Assembly (NCBI GenBank): GCA_965237765.1
Contig: OZ250157.1
Span: forward strand, 2,542,001 to 2,606,000
Direction: 5' to 3'
Source of the DNA: WTGJ01 sp965237765
Lineage (GTDB): Bacteria > Chloroflexota > Anaerolineae > Aggregatilineales > Phototrophicaceae
Length of the DNA stretch: 64,000 nt
Shown here: positions 33,899 to 42,277 of the stretch, piece after piece
How positions within the stretch are numbered: position 1 is the first letter of the stretch
Layout of the letters: the number at the start of each line of letters is the position of its first letter
The notes under the pieces: model-generated
Seen by the model: only the letters and a program-made list of their open reading frames with translations
The model's database searches: none
Told to the model about the DNA's origin: nothing
Translations under genes and position numbers: made by a program

Positions 33899-34885
33899 AT
33901 GGCCGATGAAGTACGACTCCTCACGGCAGCCGATATCGATGCGGCGCGCAAACTGCTCGACGGCCGTATCATCCGCACGCCGCTGATTGCCGCCCCTGCC
34001 CTGAGCGAACAGACTGATACAGAGCTCTTTTTCAAAGCGGAAATGCTACAACTCACTGCTTCGTATAAGCCGCGCGCAACCATCACTAGATTGGCTGCTC
34101 TAAGCGATGACGAACGCCAGCATGGCGTGCTCACAATTTCAGCTGGCAACCTGGCGCAAGGATTGGCGCTGGCGGCTGCAGAGCTGGGAATTGCTGCCAC
34201 GGTCGTCTTGCCAGCTGGCGCTCCCAAAAGCAAAATTGCCGCTACCCACGCGCTGGGCGCTGAAGTCGTGTTGCATGATGGTGATATCACCGGCCTGATG
34301 GCGCGGGCGCAAACGCTCATCGATGAGCGTGGCCTCACCTTCATTCACCCGTTGAGCGCGCTCGAACTCGCAGCCGGCAACGCCAGCATCGGCATGGAGA
34401 TCCTGGAAGATCTTGAAGATATCGACGTGGTGTTGGTTCCTGTCGGGGGTGGTAGCCTGATTGCTGGGATCGCCGCGGCAGTGAAAATGAATTCACCAAA
34501 AACACGCGTAATCGGCATGGAACCAATAGGCGCTCCTGCCATGACCGAGGCGCTGGCAGCCGGCCGTGTCGTCCCGCTCGATTCAGCGAAGAGCATCGCC
34601 GATGGCCTTTGCGCGCCTTTCGCCAGCGAAAATACGCTATTGCACACGCAAGAGTTCGTTGACGAGATTGTCTTGGTGAGCGACGAAGAAATCATCAGCG
34701 CTCTGCTCGCCATCCTGGAGCACAGTAAGTTGCTCTGCGAGGGAGCGGGCGCGGCGGCCTTCGCGGCCTTATGGTGTGGCAAATTGTCGTTTCCTCCCGG
34801 CGCGCGCGTGGTCTGCGTGCTCTCTGGCGGCAATTTGGATCTGCCCGTCTTGCAGCGACTGTTGGCGGAGCTAAATCCATCATGA
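33899..34885 (+). CDS. Threonine dehydratase/serine racemase-like PLP enzyme
   Basis: 328 residues, fold type II. The PLP lysine is K57 in L-T-A-S-Y-K-P-R-A (usually S-F-K-x-R-G). S-A-G-N-L-A-Q-G holds the cofactor and V-G-G-G-S-L-I-A-G binds its phosphate. It lacks the C-terminal regulatory ACT domain, so it resembles the short catabolic or racemase group; it would deaminate threonine or serine, or interconvert serine isomers. The start is ATG 33899, with AAGGAAG upstream; an earlier in-frame start lies inside the aminotransferase gene. It overlaps the next gene by ATGA. Confidence 0.88.
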   Translation: MADEVRLLTAADIDAARKLLDGRIIRTPLIAAPALSEQTDTELFFKAEMLQLTASYKPRATITRLAALSDDERQHGVLTISAGNLAQGLALAAAELGIAATVVLPAGAPKSKIAATHALGAEVVLHDGDITGLMARAQTLIDERGLTFIHPLSALELAAGNASIGMEILEDLEDIDVVLVPVGGGSLIAGIAAAVKMNSPKTRVIGMEPIGAPAMTEALAAGRVVPLDSAKSIADGLCAPFASENTLLHTQEFVDEIVLVSDEEIISALLAILEHSKLLCEGAGAAAFAALWCGKLSFPPGARVVCVLSGGNLDLPVLQRLLAELNPS

Positions 34886-36285
34886 AGGCTCACGATTCTC
34901 TACTTGACGCCGTTGGCAACACGCCCCTGCTGCGTCTCCAACCACTCGATCGCGCCCATCCCGCCAACATCTACGCCAAGCTAGAAACCGCGAATCCGAG
35001 TGGTTCCAGCAAAGACCGCGTCGCAGGTGCCATCTTGCGCGCTGCCCACGCCAACGGTGAGTTGGCGGCTGCGGCGTCGATCGTCGTCGCTACCAGTGGC
35101 AATTTAGGCATCAGCCTGGTTATGGCGGCAAAAGAGCTCGGCCATCGTTGCATCTGCGTCGTCGCTGATTCCGCTTCGGATGAAAAATTGCGCATCATGC
35201 GAGCTTTTGGCGCGCGCGTCGTGGTTACCCCCGCGGATATCGGGGAGAACAACCCCGCCAGCAACGTGAGCGTCGCTCGGCAGATGGCGGCGGAGTTACC
35301 GGGCAGCTACCTCGTCGATTATCGCGCCAACCCTGCCAATCCGGCCGCGCATTACGATTCGACCGGCCCGGAAATCTGGCAGCAGAGCGGCGGCAGTATC
35401 CGCGTTTTCGTCGCCGCGATAGGCAGCGGCGGCACGCTATGTGGCGTTGGGCGCTATTTGAAGGAGCAGGACGATTCCATCCGTGTGATTGGCGTAGAAC
35501 CACGTGGTTCGGGTTACGCCAGCGCTACAGAGCGCGCTACACAGGGGCGATTTTTTCATAGTCGGCTGGAAGGCGTGGGCAGTGGGTGTGTTAGCCCAAT
35601 ATATGATGCCAATGTAGTGGATGATGTGCTGCAAGTTTCTGACCGAGAGGCGATATCCTTCACGCGGCGACTCGCGCGCGAACAGGGCATTCTTGCCGGT
35701 GGCTCGAGCGGGCTGGCCTTGGCCGGCGCGCTGCGTTATGCCGAAGCGGCTGCGTTGGACCCCGCGGAAAACATTGTCGTCCTCTTCGCTGATTGCGGGA
35801 CACTCTATCTCAGCACAATCTTTGACGATCGATGGATGCAGGAAAGTCGCTTTCTGGATAGTGACTGGGATGAAGAGACACTCGACGCGTTGTTGGGCAG
35901 CGGGATTCGGCCAGCGCTCATCTTCGCGTATGCAGATGAGACGGTGGGCGACGTAGTGGCCAAGCTATCAGCCGCGGGCGTATCGCAATTGCCTGTGCTC
36001 ACGCGCGATGAGCGTTTACTTGGCCTGACGACGGAATTCCGTTTGTTGGATTACTTGCTGCGCGAACAGCGCGAAGGTGTGCCCCAAACTTCTCTCGTTG
36101 ATGCCGCCGTCATCGAAATCGACGTCCCCACGCTCGACCGCACTATACCGCTCGATGACGTGCTCATACTCTTCAGCAAGCACAAGACCGCCATCATCAT
36201 GGAGGACGACCCTTTCCGCGGCGAGCCAAGCGTCGTCGGAATCCTGACTCAGATCGACCTATTGGATTATTTGGCCAAACGCTAA
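34882..36285 (+). CDS. Cystathionine beta-synthase (or cysteine synthase) with C-terminal CBS domains
   Basis: 467 residues, fold type II PLP enzyme plus a Bateman module. The PLP lysine is K44 in S-G-S-S-K-D-R; A-T-S-G-N-L-G and G-S-G-G-T-L-C-G-V-G-R-Y-L are the cofactor loops (normally S-G-N-T-G and G-T-G-G-T). Residues about 330-467 contain two CBS motifs, absent from plain cysteine synthases, which favours cystathionine beta-synthase: serine and homocysteine to cystathionine. ATG 34882 overlaps the previous stop. It converges with the SDR gene, the two stops sharing CTAA. Confidence 0.9.
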   Translation: MKAHDSLLDAVGNTPLLRLQPLDRAHPANIYAKLETANPSGSSKDRVAGAILRAAHANGELAAAASIVVATSGNLGISLVMAAKELGHRCICVVADSASDEKLRIMRAFGARVVVTPADIGENNPASNVSVARQMAAELPGSYLVDYRANPANPAAHYDSTGPEIWQQSGGSIRVFVAAIGSGGTLCGVGRYLKEQDDSIRVIGVEPRGSGYASATERATQGRFFHSRLEGVGSGCVSPIYDANVVDDVLQVSDREAISFTRRLAREQGILAGGSSGLALAGALRYAEAAALDPAENIVVLFADCGTLYLSTIFDDRWMQESRFLDSDWDEETLDALLGSGIRPALIFAYADETVGDVVAKLSAAGVSQLPVLTRDERLLGLTTEFRLLDYLLREQREGVPQTSLVDAAVIEIDVPTLDRTIPLDDVLILFSKHKTAIIMEDDPFRGEPSVVGILTQIDLLDYLAKR

Positions 36286-37064
36286 AACGAGCGCATTTTG
36301 CCGCCGTCGACCTGCAAACTGGCGCCCGTGATGTAAGCGGCCGCCGGTGAGAGCAAGAAGGCGGCAGCAGTGCCATATTCTTCGATCGTGCCGAGCCGCT
36401 GCAACGGGATTGCCACCTCGCTGCGCCGCCGCGCCTCTTCCGGCGTGATGCCGAGATTCGCCGCCGTATTGCGGTCCAATTGGGCGACGCGATCGGTATC
36501 GATGCGCCCGGGCAGCAAATTGTTGACGCGGATGCCCTCGCCCGCCAGCTCATCTGCCAGGGTCTTAACGAAACCGGCCACCCCAGCGCGCATCACAGTG
36601 GATAAACCGAGGCGCGCGATCGGCTCGCGAATTGAGGAAGAGGTCACGGTAAGGATGGCGCTGCCGCGGGTGAGATGCGGCAAGGCGGCGCGTACCAGAC
36701 GGACGGCGCTCATCAGGGTAAGTTCGAATGCGGCCTGCCATTGGCCATCATCAAAATCACGCAAATAGCCAGCCGGCGGGCCACCAGCGTTCACAAGCAC
36801 CGCGTCGATACGACCAAAACGCGTCACCGTCGCCGCCACCCAGGCCTCGATGGATGCGGCGTCGCGCATATCGCAAACAGATGCCAGCGTCTCGTTGCCG
36901 GTCTCTTCGCGCAAGCGCGCCGCGGCCGCCTGAATATCCGCGTCTGTTCGGCTGCATATCGATAACAAGGCTCCTTCGCGAGCCAATGCCTGCGCCACGC
37001 CGTAGCCAAGCCCTTTACTCGCTGCCGCGACGAGCGCCACGCGCCCTTTCAATCCCAGATCCAT
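36282..37064 (-). CDS. Short-chain dehydrogenase of the subfamily lacking the Tyr-Lys pair
   Basis: 260 residues. The N-terminal dinucleotide site is A-A-A-S-K-G-L-G, with N-A-G-G-P-P following in the middle. Where classical SDRs have Y-x3-K this protein reads L-G-L-S-T-V-M-R-A-G-V-A-G-F, so both catalytic Tyr and Lys are replaced. The same L-S-x3-R-A-G-V pattern marks a known group of FabG-like proteins of uncertain activity, so this is probably ancestral. The start ATG 37064 lies 2 nt after the stop of the DapA-like gene, implying an operon. Confidence 0.87.
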   Translation of the reverse strand: MDLGLKGRVALVAAASKGLGYGVAQALAREGALLSICSRTDADIQAAAARLREETGNETLASVCDMRDAASIEAWVAATVTRFGRIDAVLVNAGGPPAGYLRDFDDGQWQAAFELTLMSAVRLVRAALPHLTRGSAILTVTSSSIREPIARLGLSTVMRAGVAGFVKTLADELAGEGIRVNNLLPGRIDTDRVAQLDRNTAANLGITPEEARRRSEVAIPLQRLGTIEEYGTAAAFLLSPAAAYITGASLQVDGGKMRSF

Positions 37065-37066
37065 CG

Positions 37067-37996
37067 CTATCCCTCCATCGTATCCAGCTGCAAGATTTCC
37101 TTCGGGTCTTCGATACCGACACGCCGCAAGATCCAACTCAACTCCTCGCCCACGCCATCGCCTAGTGGCGCAAAGGGTTCGCGCGGCGCTGGATGCGCGA
37201 TCGCTCCCCGCAGGTGCAGGATAAATTTACGCAACGTGAGGTTGATGAGCGGCTGATTTTCATAGCGAATCAGTGGCAGGTAGCGATCGAAGATGCGCGC
37301 CGCCGCTGCGTCATCTCCACGATGATGGGCGCGCTCGACGGCGATCAACACTTCAGAGAAGGCGAAACCAGTCATCGTGCCGGCCGCGCCACGCCGCAAT
37401 TCTTCGAGCAAGAACATCCCGCCTAACCCGCCGAAGATCACCACCTCGGGGTTGAGCGCCAAAATTGCGGCGATTTTGCGCATGAGTGGCGGGTCTTCCA
37501 GCTTCAAGTAACGCGCAGCTGGCACATCAGCTGCTAGCTGCGCGATGGTTGCGGGAGACATAGTGACGCCATTCACCGGCGGAAAATCCTGCACGACGAT
37601 GGGGATGCTGAAACTTGCGGCGAGCTGCGCATAGTAACCGGCGAGCTCGCTTTCAGCCTGCTCCGCGAAGCGTGGCGGTGGCGCAACCATCACACCGGCG
37701 GCGCCGGCCCACTCCGCACCGCGACAAATTTGCTGGCAAGTCGCATCGTCAGGATGGCTGGCGCCGACAACAATGGTGACTCGCCCAGCGGCAACAGTGA
37801 CAACTTCAGCGAGCACCTGTTCGCGCTCTGCGACGCTCAGTTTTGCTGCTTCGCCAAGTACACCGAGGATGGTGAGTCCATCAACGCCGCAAGCGATCTG
37901 GAATTCCACTAGGTTGCGTAAACTGGGTAGGTCAAGCGCGCCACATTCGTCGAAAGGCGTCGCCAGGATGTTGAAGATACCGCGCATCTCACTCAT
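37067..37996 (-). CDS. DapA-family (dihydrodipicolinate synthase-like) aldolase or lyase
   Basis: 309 residues, a TIM-barrel class I aldolase. The Schiff-base lysine is K165 in Y-L-K-L-E-D. Residues that make true DapA are changed: the usual G-T-T-G-E loop is G-V-L-G-E, and the Tyr of Y-N-x-P is Gln in V-Q-D-F-P. It is therefore unlikely to make dihydrodipicolinate; a pyruvate- or 2-keto-acid-dependent aldolase or dehydratase on a sugar acid is more likely. I start at ATG 37996, with AGGTG 5-6 nt upstream; a longer start at 38032 would sit in a hairpin behind tRNA-Glu. It is followed by the SDR gene. Confidence 0.86.
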   Translation of the reverse strand: MSEMRGIFNILATPFDECGALDLPSLRNLVEFQIACGVDGLTILGVLGEAAKLSVAEREQVLAEVVTVAAGRVTIVVGASHPDDATCQQICRGAEWAGAAGVMVAPPPRFAEQAESELAGYYAQLAASFSIPIVVQDFPPVNGVTMSPATIAQLAADVPAARYLKLEDPPLMRKIAAILALNPEVVIFGGLGGMFLLEELRRGAAGTMTGFAFSEVLIAVERAHHRGDDAAAARIFDRYLPLIRYENQPLINLTLRKFILHLRGAIAHPAPREPFAPLGDGVGEELSWILRRVGIEDPKEILQLDTMEG

Positions 37997-38018
37997 TAAT
38001 TCACCTGCATATACCAAA

Positions 38019-38040
38019 CCCTCATCATTCACGATGAGGG
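38019..38040 (-). terminator. Hairpin downstream of tRNA-Glu, probable weak terminator
   Basis: Stem CCCTCATC/GATGAGGG (8 bp) with a 6-nt loop, followed on the minus strand by TTTGG. It lies 5 nt after the tRNA and before the DapA-like gene. The short T run suggests only partial termination, so tRNA transcription could continue into the two downstream genes. Confidence 0.6.
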
Positions 38041-38045
38041 TAGCA

Positions 38046-38118
38046 TAGCCCCAACGGGGTTCGAACCCGTGTCTCCACCTTGAAAGGGTGGCATCCTAGT
38101 CCACTAGACGATGGGGCC
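38046..38118 (-). tRNA. tRNA-Glu (anticodon TTC)
   Basis: A 73-nt cloverleaf: acceptor GGCCCCA/TGGGGCT with a G1-U72 wobble, D-arm containing GTCTAGTGG, anticodon arm CCACC/GGTGG with loop CTTTCAA (UUC, reads GAA), T-arm ACGGG/CCCGT with loop TTCGAAC, discriminator A. No encoded CCA. Confidence 0.93.
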
Positions 38119-38128
38119 ACAGCGCATC

Positions 38129-38157
38129 ATTCTAATTGCCGGTGGAGCAATCGTCAA
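38129..38157 (-). promoter_or_regulatory. Promoter of tRNA-Glu
   Basis: Minus-strand TTGACG (38157-38152), 17-nt spacer, TAGAAT (38134-38129), ending 10 nt before the mature tRNA. One of the best two-box promoters seen here. Confidence 0.72.
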
Positions 38158-38178
38158 GACGGGTTGCCACGATGACCG

Positions 38179-38838
38179 TCAATGTCCCTGTAGCGTTTGA
38201 CGGTGGTGGCGCAATCTGGCTATTTCGGCTACTGGCAAGTCTTTAACTTCGGCGAGCTGCTGCGCCAAGTGGATGATTTTCGCCGCCCCTTCCAGCGCCT
38301 CCAGGCGCCACAGCGCCTGCCGCAAACTATCGCCCAGCGTGAGTGTTCCATGCCGCGCGAGCACGATTGCTTCGTGTTGCGGCGCCAACTCGCGGATTGC
38401 CAGGGCGTTCTCTTCGCTGGCGGGCAATGAATAGGGTGCGACGCCAACCTCACCCAGAGTCAGGATGGTTTCCGGGACTACCGCGCGGCGAAAATCGTAG
38501 CCGATGATGCTCAGGGCGACGGTATAGGGTGGGTGCGCATGGATGACGGCCTTAAGCGCGGGCCGTTGCCGATAACTTTCGCGGTGCATCGGCAACTCGG
38601 AGCTCGGGCGGGGGCCGCTCGTCGAGACTTCAGATTGCTGGTCACAGAAGGGCAAAACGAGTAAATCATCCGGCTGAAGCTCGCCTAACGCGGCGCCAGA
38701 TGGTGTGATCAGGATCGTATGCTCATCCAGACTGGCGCTGATATTCCCGCTGCTACCTGGCGCCCAGCCATAAGCCGACAAAACACGTCCGATATGGCAA
38801 CATTCGGCACGTAAATCAGCTTCACTTCGTCTCATCAT
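38179..38838 (-). CDS. Class II aldolase/adducin-family protein
   Basis: 219 residues, zinc-dependent aldolase or epimerase fold. Metal and catalytic residues are E81 in P-S-S-E-L-P-M-H, H100 and H102 in H-A-H-P-P-Y, and H163 in A-R-H-G; the N-terminal G-S-S-G-N-I-S motif binds substrate phosphate. Members include fuculose- and ribulose-phosphate aldolases or epimerases and methylthioribulose dehydratase; the substrate here is unclear. Two ATGs in tandem (38838, 38835) are possible starts. It lies 3 nt after lepB and 60 nt before tRNA-Glu. Confidence 0.88.
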   Translation of the reverse strand: MMRRSEADLRAECCHIGRVLSAYGWAPGSSGNISASLDEHTILITPSGAALGELQPDDLLVLPFCDQQSEVSTSGPRPSSELPMHRESYRQRPALKAVIHAHPPYTVALSIIGYDFRRAVVPETILTLGEVGVAPYSLPASEENALAIRELAPQHEAIVLARHGTLTLGDSLRQALWRLEALEGAAKIIHLAQQLAEVKDLPVAEIARLRHHRQTLQGH

Positions 38839-38841
38839 TGA

Positions 38842-39621
38842 TTAGGGAGTTGGAATTAGATTGCGGCCGATTAGGCTCAATTCATTCAGCGGCCAATAGC
38901 GAAAGAGTACTTTGCCAATTAGTAGTTCTCTCTTCACGAAACCAACTCTTCTGCTGCGAGAGTCTACACTGTTATTACGGTTATCACCTAACACGTAGTA
39001 CGTGTTAGGTGGTACAATCCCATCAATTTCAACTTGGCGATTGGAGAGCTTACTTGTTTCTGTGAGATATGCTTCTTCGAGTGGGAATCCATTTACGAAA
39101 AGATGCTTGTTGCGAGAATTGAATTGATCAATGGGTACAAGGATTTCTCGCTGGCGGTCATAGTGTGTATTTAATTCTGTTTCCGTGAGATATGCATCAT
39201 CAAGTGGATCTCCTATTTCATAGAGTCGTCGGTCGCGGAATTCGATGCGATCACCAGGAATGCCGATCACGCGCTTGATGTAATCTTCCTCCAGGTTGCT
39301 CGGCGCATGAAAGACAACAACATCGCCGCGTTCTGGTTCCTCAAACCAGTAATGTACACGACTGACGATGAGGAATTGCCCCTCGCCGAAAGTCGGATCC
39401 ATGCTGCGCCCATGCACAATATACCGCATGCTGAGCAGGTTAACGAGCGTGTATATCGCGATGATGGTGAAAGCCATCTCTAGTAGTTCTCGCAACCAAC
39501 GCCAGCGGAAGGCATTTGGCCGCGGAATTTCCATTGACACAGGCGGCGGGGTTAGTGTTGCCGTTTGTGCGGGGCCAGCGTTGTGGTTATCCTCAGGCAT
39601 ATGATCATTGTCGAAATGCAT
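38842..39621 (-). CDS. lepB: Signal peptidase I with an internal duplication
   Basis: 259 residues. It removes signal peptides at the outer face of the membrane. A cytosolic Pro-rich head is followed by one span (about 46-64). The catalytic pair is S73 in H-G-R-S-M-D-P-T and K116 in Y-I-K-R-V-I-G-I-P-G-D; box E is L-G-D-N-R-N-N-S-x-D-S-R. A conserved block occurs twice, P139-L-D-D-A-Y-L-T-E-T and P180-L-E-E-A-Y-L-T-E-T, 41 residues apart; most LepB have it once. The part downstream of the first 100 codons is AT-richer than its neighbours: four 60-nt rows (38881-38940 and 39001-39180) count 40-43% GC by hand, against 65% in a row of der (40201-40260). The stop of der lies 2 nt upstream. Confidence 0.95.
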   Translation of the reverse strand: MHFDNDHMPEDNHNAGPAQTATLTPPPVSMEIPRPNAFRWRWLRELLEMAFTIIAIYTLVNLLSMRYIVHGRSMDPTFGEGQFLIVSRVHYWFEEPERGDVVVFHAPSNLEEDYIKRVIGIPGDRIEFRDRRLYEIGDPLDDAYLTETELNTHYDRQREILVPIDQFNSRNKHLFVNGFPLEEAYLTETSKLSNRQVEIDGIVPPNTYYVLGDNRNNSVDSRSRRVGFVKRELLIGKVLFRYWPLNELSLIGRNLIPTP

Positions 39622-39623
39622 CG

Positions 39624-40985
39624 CTATTCGGTGCTCTCCCGAAAGCTGAAACGGAGTGGCGTACCCACAAAATCATAGACATCCCGGATGCGATTTTCCA
39701 GGTAGCGCGCGTAGCTGAAATGCAACAACCGCCGGTCGTTGATGTGGAAGAGGAATAGCGGCGGGTTGACAGCAACTTGAGCAGCGTATCGCACCTTCAG
39801 GCTGCGGCCACCGCGGGAAGGCGGCGCGTGTTGTTGCAGCGCGTCGCGGATGAGCTGGTTGAGCGCGGCGGTCTGGATGCGCAAGAACCGCGCTTGCCAG
39901 ACGCGATGCGCGGTTTCCAGCGCCAAATGGATGCGTTGACCGCTCAAAGCGCTAATGAAGATCATGGGTGCGTACGGCACGAAATTCAGGCGAGCACGGA
40001 TGTGGGCTTCCATCTCGTGCATCGTGTGCGTTTCGCGCTCGACGGCATCCCATTTATTAACGACAACGACGAGGCTACGGCTGGCATCAACAACATAACC
40101 GGCAATATGCTCGTCCTGTTCGGTGAGACCCTGGACGGCGTCAACCAGCAATAGGGCGACATCGGTGCGCTCGATTGCCCACATCGCGCGGATTACGCTG
40201 TATTTCTCAACGCCGGGCACGATCTTACCCCGGCGGCGGATGCCCGCGGTGTCGATCAGCGTGACAGGCAGGTTATGCCAGCGGATGTGCGTATCTAGAG
40301 CATCCCGTGTGGTGCCGGCGCGCTCGCTGACGATTGCACGCTCTTCGCCGAGTAAGCGGTTGAGCAGGCTGCTTTTGCCGACATTTGGCCTTCCGACGAT
40401 GGCCACGCGCATTTCTTCGTCATCGTCATCTGCAACTGTCGATGCGCGCTTGCGCAAGCATTCGCTCACCGCATCGAGCAGATCACCCACACCGAGGCTA
40501 TGAATGGCGCTGATCGGATAGACCTCGCCTAGGCCAAGCGCGTAGGCATCAAGAGCTGCTTCGCGCATCGAATCGCTATCGATTTTGTTGGCGGCGACGA
40601 GGATAGGCGGCAACGCGCGGCGCAGGATATCGGCGACTTCTTCATCGGCGCCGGTCAAACCCGCTGCGCCATCGACGAGGAAGATGACACAATCGGCTTG
40701 CTCGGCTGCGTCCAGCGCCTGCGCGCGAATTTCAGCTGCGAAATGAGTGGAACCATGCTCGGCCTCAGACCCCAAAGCCAGAACCGGCTGTTGCAACTCG
40801 ATACCGCCAGTATCAATGACTATGAAGTCGATACCGTTCCAATCCGTATGCCCGACGAGGTGGTCGCGGGTGGTGCCAGGACGGTCATCAGTGATGGCGA
40901 CACGCGCCCCCACCAAGCGGTTGAAGAGCGTGCTCTTGCCGACATTGGGGCGGCCTACAAGGGCGACAATTGCTTTTTCGGCCAT
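39624..40985 (-). CDS. der: Ribosome biogenesis GTPase Der (EngA)
   Basis: 453 residues with the tandem GTPase domains that define Der. Each has G-R-P-N-V-G-K-S (near residues 10 and 207), D-T-G/A-G-I switch II, and N-K-x-D or N-K-W-D; a C-terminal KH-like domain follows. It assists 50S subunit maturation. Its start codon lies 6 nt after a TGCTACAAT box, so the transcript may be leaderless. It is followed by lepB after 2 nt. Two similar P-loop regions are the normal family architecture. Confidence 0.97.
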   Translation of the reverse strand: MAEKAIVALVGRPNVGKSTLFNRLVGARVAITDDRPGTTRDHLVGHTDWNGIDFIVIDTGGIELQQPVLALGSEAEHGSTHFAAEIRAQALDAAEQADCVIFLVDGAAGLTGADEEVADILRRALPPILVAANKIDSDSMREAALDAYALGLGEVYPISAIHSLGVGDLLDAVSECLRKRASTVADDDDEEMRVAIVGRPNVGKSSLLNRLLGEERAIVSERAGTTRDALDTHIRWHNLPVTLIDTAGIRRRGKIVPGVEKYSVIRAMWAIERTDVALLLVDAVQGLTEQDEHIAGYVVDASRSLVVVVNKWDAVERETHTMHEMEAHIRARLNFVPYAPMIFISALSGQRIHLALETAHRVWQARFLRIQTAALNQLIRDALQQHAPPSRGGRSLKVRYAAQVAVNPPLFLFHINDRRLLHFSYARYLENRIRDVYDFVGTPLRFSFRESTE

Positions 40986-40991
40986 GTGGCC

Positions 40992-41000
40992 ATTGTAGCA
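40992..41000 (-). promoter_or_regulatory. Extended -10 promoter of der, consistent with a leaderless mRNA
   Basis: Minus-strand TGCTACAAT ending 6 nt before the ATG of der at 40985. A normal start point would fall on the A of ATG. Confidence 0.52.
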
Positions 41001-41038
41001 TAGCGCCCGTCGTGGCTATGGCGGCTGATGACCTTGGT

Positions 41039-42277
41039 TCATTCCTCGCTTGTAGTGCGCAACTCCAGATCCAATAGAGCGGGCACGACTGAGAGTGAAG
41101 TAACATCCAATTCTGTAAAAGGCAATGCGATTTGTGGTGGGATGGAGTGCACACCTAGTGTCAGATCGCTCACATCGATATGCGCTTGCACCTGTTCGGC
41201 GCTGAGGAGTTTTAGTATAGGCAAGGGTCCAGCTAAAAAGATGGCAACTTGCTCAGGAGATACCAATGCCTCCACACCCTCTGGCAAGCCAATGACTTGA
41301 ACAGAGATGGCGTCGTATTGCCGATAGCCTTCCTGAGCGGCGATTCCAATGCTCACCGTCACCATCCGCTGGTTATCGATGACCACCAGACCCGCCGGTA
41401 TATCGATCGGTACCTCTACCTCGAAATCCTCTGTGCGGTCGCTGAGGTCAACTCGCTCAGTTGTCAAAAAATCTGGCAAAGCGGCGAGTTGCGCTGGCGT
41501 ACCGCTAACGAAAATAACCTGGGGATCAAAGTGGATCGAAGATGGATAATAGCCCCATGGTAAGGAGGCGAAATCCAGTGGCGGTTGGTGAACGGCAATC
41601 TGTTGAATGTCATCGCGCGTGGTAACCTCTACGCTCACGTTTACGCGCTCTGGTGACAAGCGCACGTTCAAGACGCGTTGGCCGTTGGCGTTCGTAGCTA
41701 CCAGGCTCAGTTCTTCGCTAAACGAATTACGCCGCCCATGAACTGCAATAACGGCACGTGCGCTGACTACTTGCTCGATGACGTTGGCGGGGCCGATTAC
41801 TTCTACGTTTTCTGTTTCAAGCTGCGGCACACCTAAGAAATAGCCGGGTTCCGTATCGCCCAGGATCTCGACCTCTATTGCAATTTCCCGCGCAATTTCC
41901 CGCTCTAATTGAATGGTAATTTGACGCGGCGAAACATCAGCGATCGCTGCCGTGTGGCCAGAGCGTACTTCCGCTCGCAATTCGACCGTGTGCTCGCCCA
42001 TCCCCATATTATCCAAGTCGGCAAAAAGCGATATATCATCTCTGGTGAAGCGCTCAAACATAGATTCTTGGGCTCGCACGAAGACAGTGGCCGATCGTCG
42101 GGGTTCCTCCACGAATAAGTAACCATCGCTCAAGCGCAATTCGATCGGCACCTGGATGTAACTACGCTGCACAATTGGATCGCGTTGGAAAGTAGCGAGA
42201 ACCCAAATGAATAGCGCCAACAAGAGACAGAAAAGCAACCAGGCAAGGTTGCGGAGAAGCGCAAGGGCGCGACTCAT
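41039..42277 (-). CDS. cdaR: YbbR-domain protein, regulator of the diadenylate cyclase (CdaR)
   Basis: 412 residues. One N-terminal span (about 10-28) is followed by an extracellular stretch that looks like four YbbR repeats, with the recurring E-V-x-I-x-G and V-D-L-S/V-D-V-S signatures. CdaR binds CdaA across the membrane and tunes c-di-AMP synthesis. The ATG overlaps the stop of cdaA by 4 nt, so the pair is translationally coupled. No glmM, the usual third gene in Firmicutes, is seen. Confidence 0.9.
   Translation of the reverse strand: MSRALALLRNLAWLLFCLLLALFIWVLATFQRDPIVQRSYIQVPIELRLSDGYLFVEEPRRSATVFVRAQESMFERFTRDDISLFADLDNMGMGEHTVELRAEVRSGHTAAIADVSPRQITIQLEREIAREIAIEVEILGDTEPGYFLGVPQLETENVEVIGPANVIEQVVSARAVIAVHGRRNSFSEELSLVATNANGQRVLNVRLSPERVNVSVEVTTRDDIQQIAVHQPPLDFASLPWGYYPSSIHFDPQVIFVSGTPAQLAALPDFLTTERVDLSDRTEDFEVEVPIDIPAGLVVIDNQRMVTVSIGIAAQEGYRQYDAISVQVIGLPEGVEALVSPEQVAIFLAGPLPILKLLSAEQVQAHIDVSDLTLGVHSIPPQIALPFTELDVTSLSVVPALLDLELRTTSEE

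Noticed and set aside
39624..40985. Two near-identical P-loop regions in der as a recent duplication
   Set aside because: Tandem GTPase domains are the normal architecture of Der/EngA.
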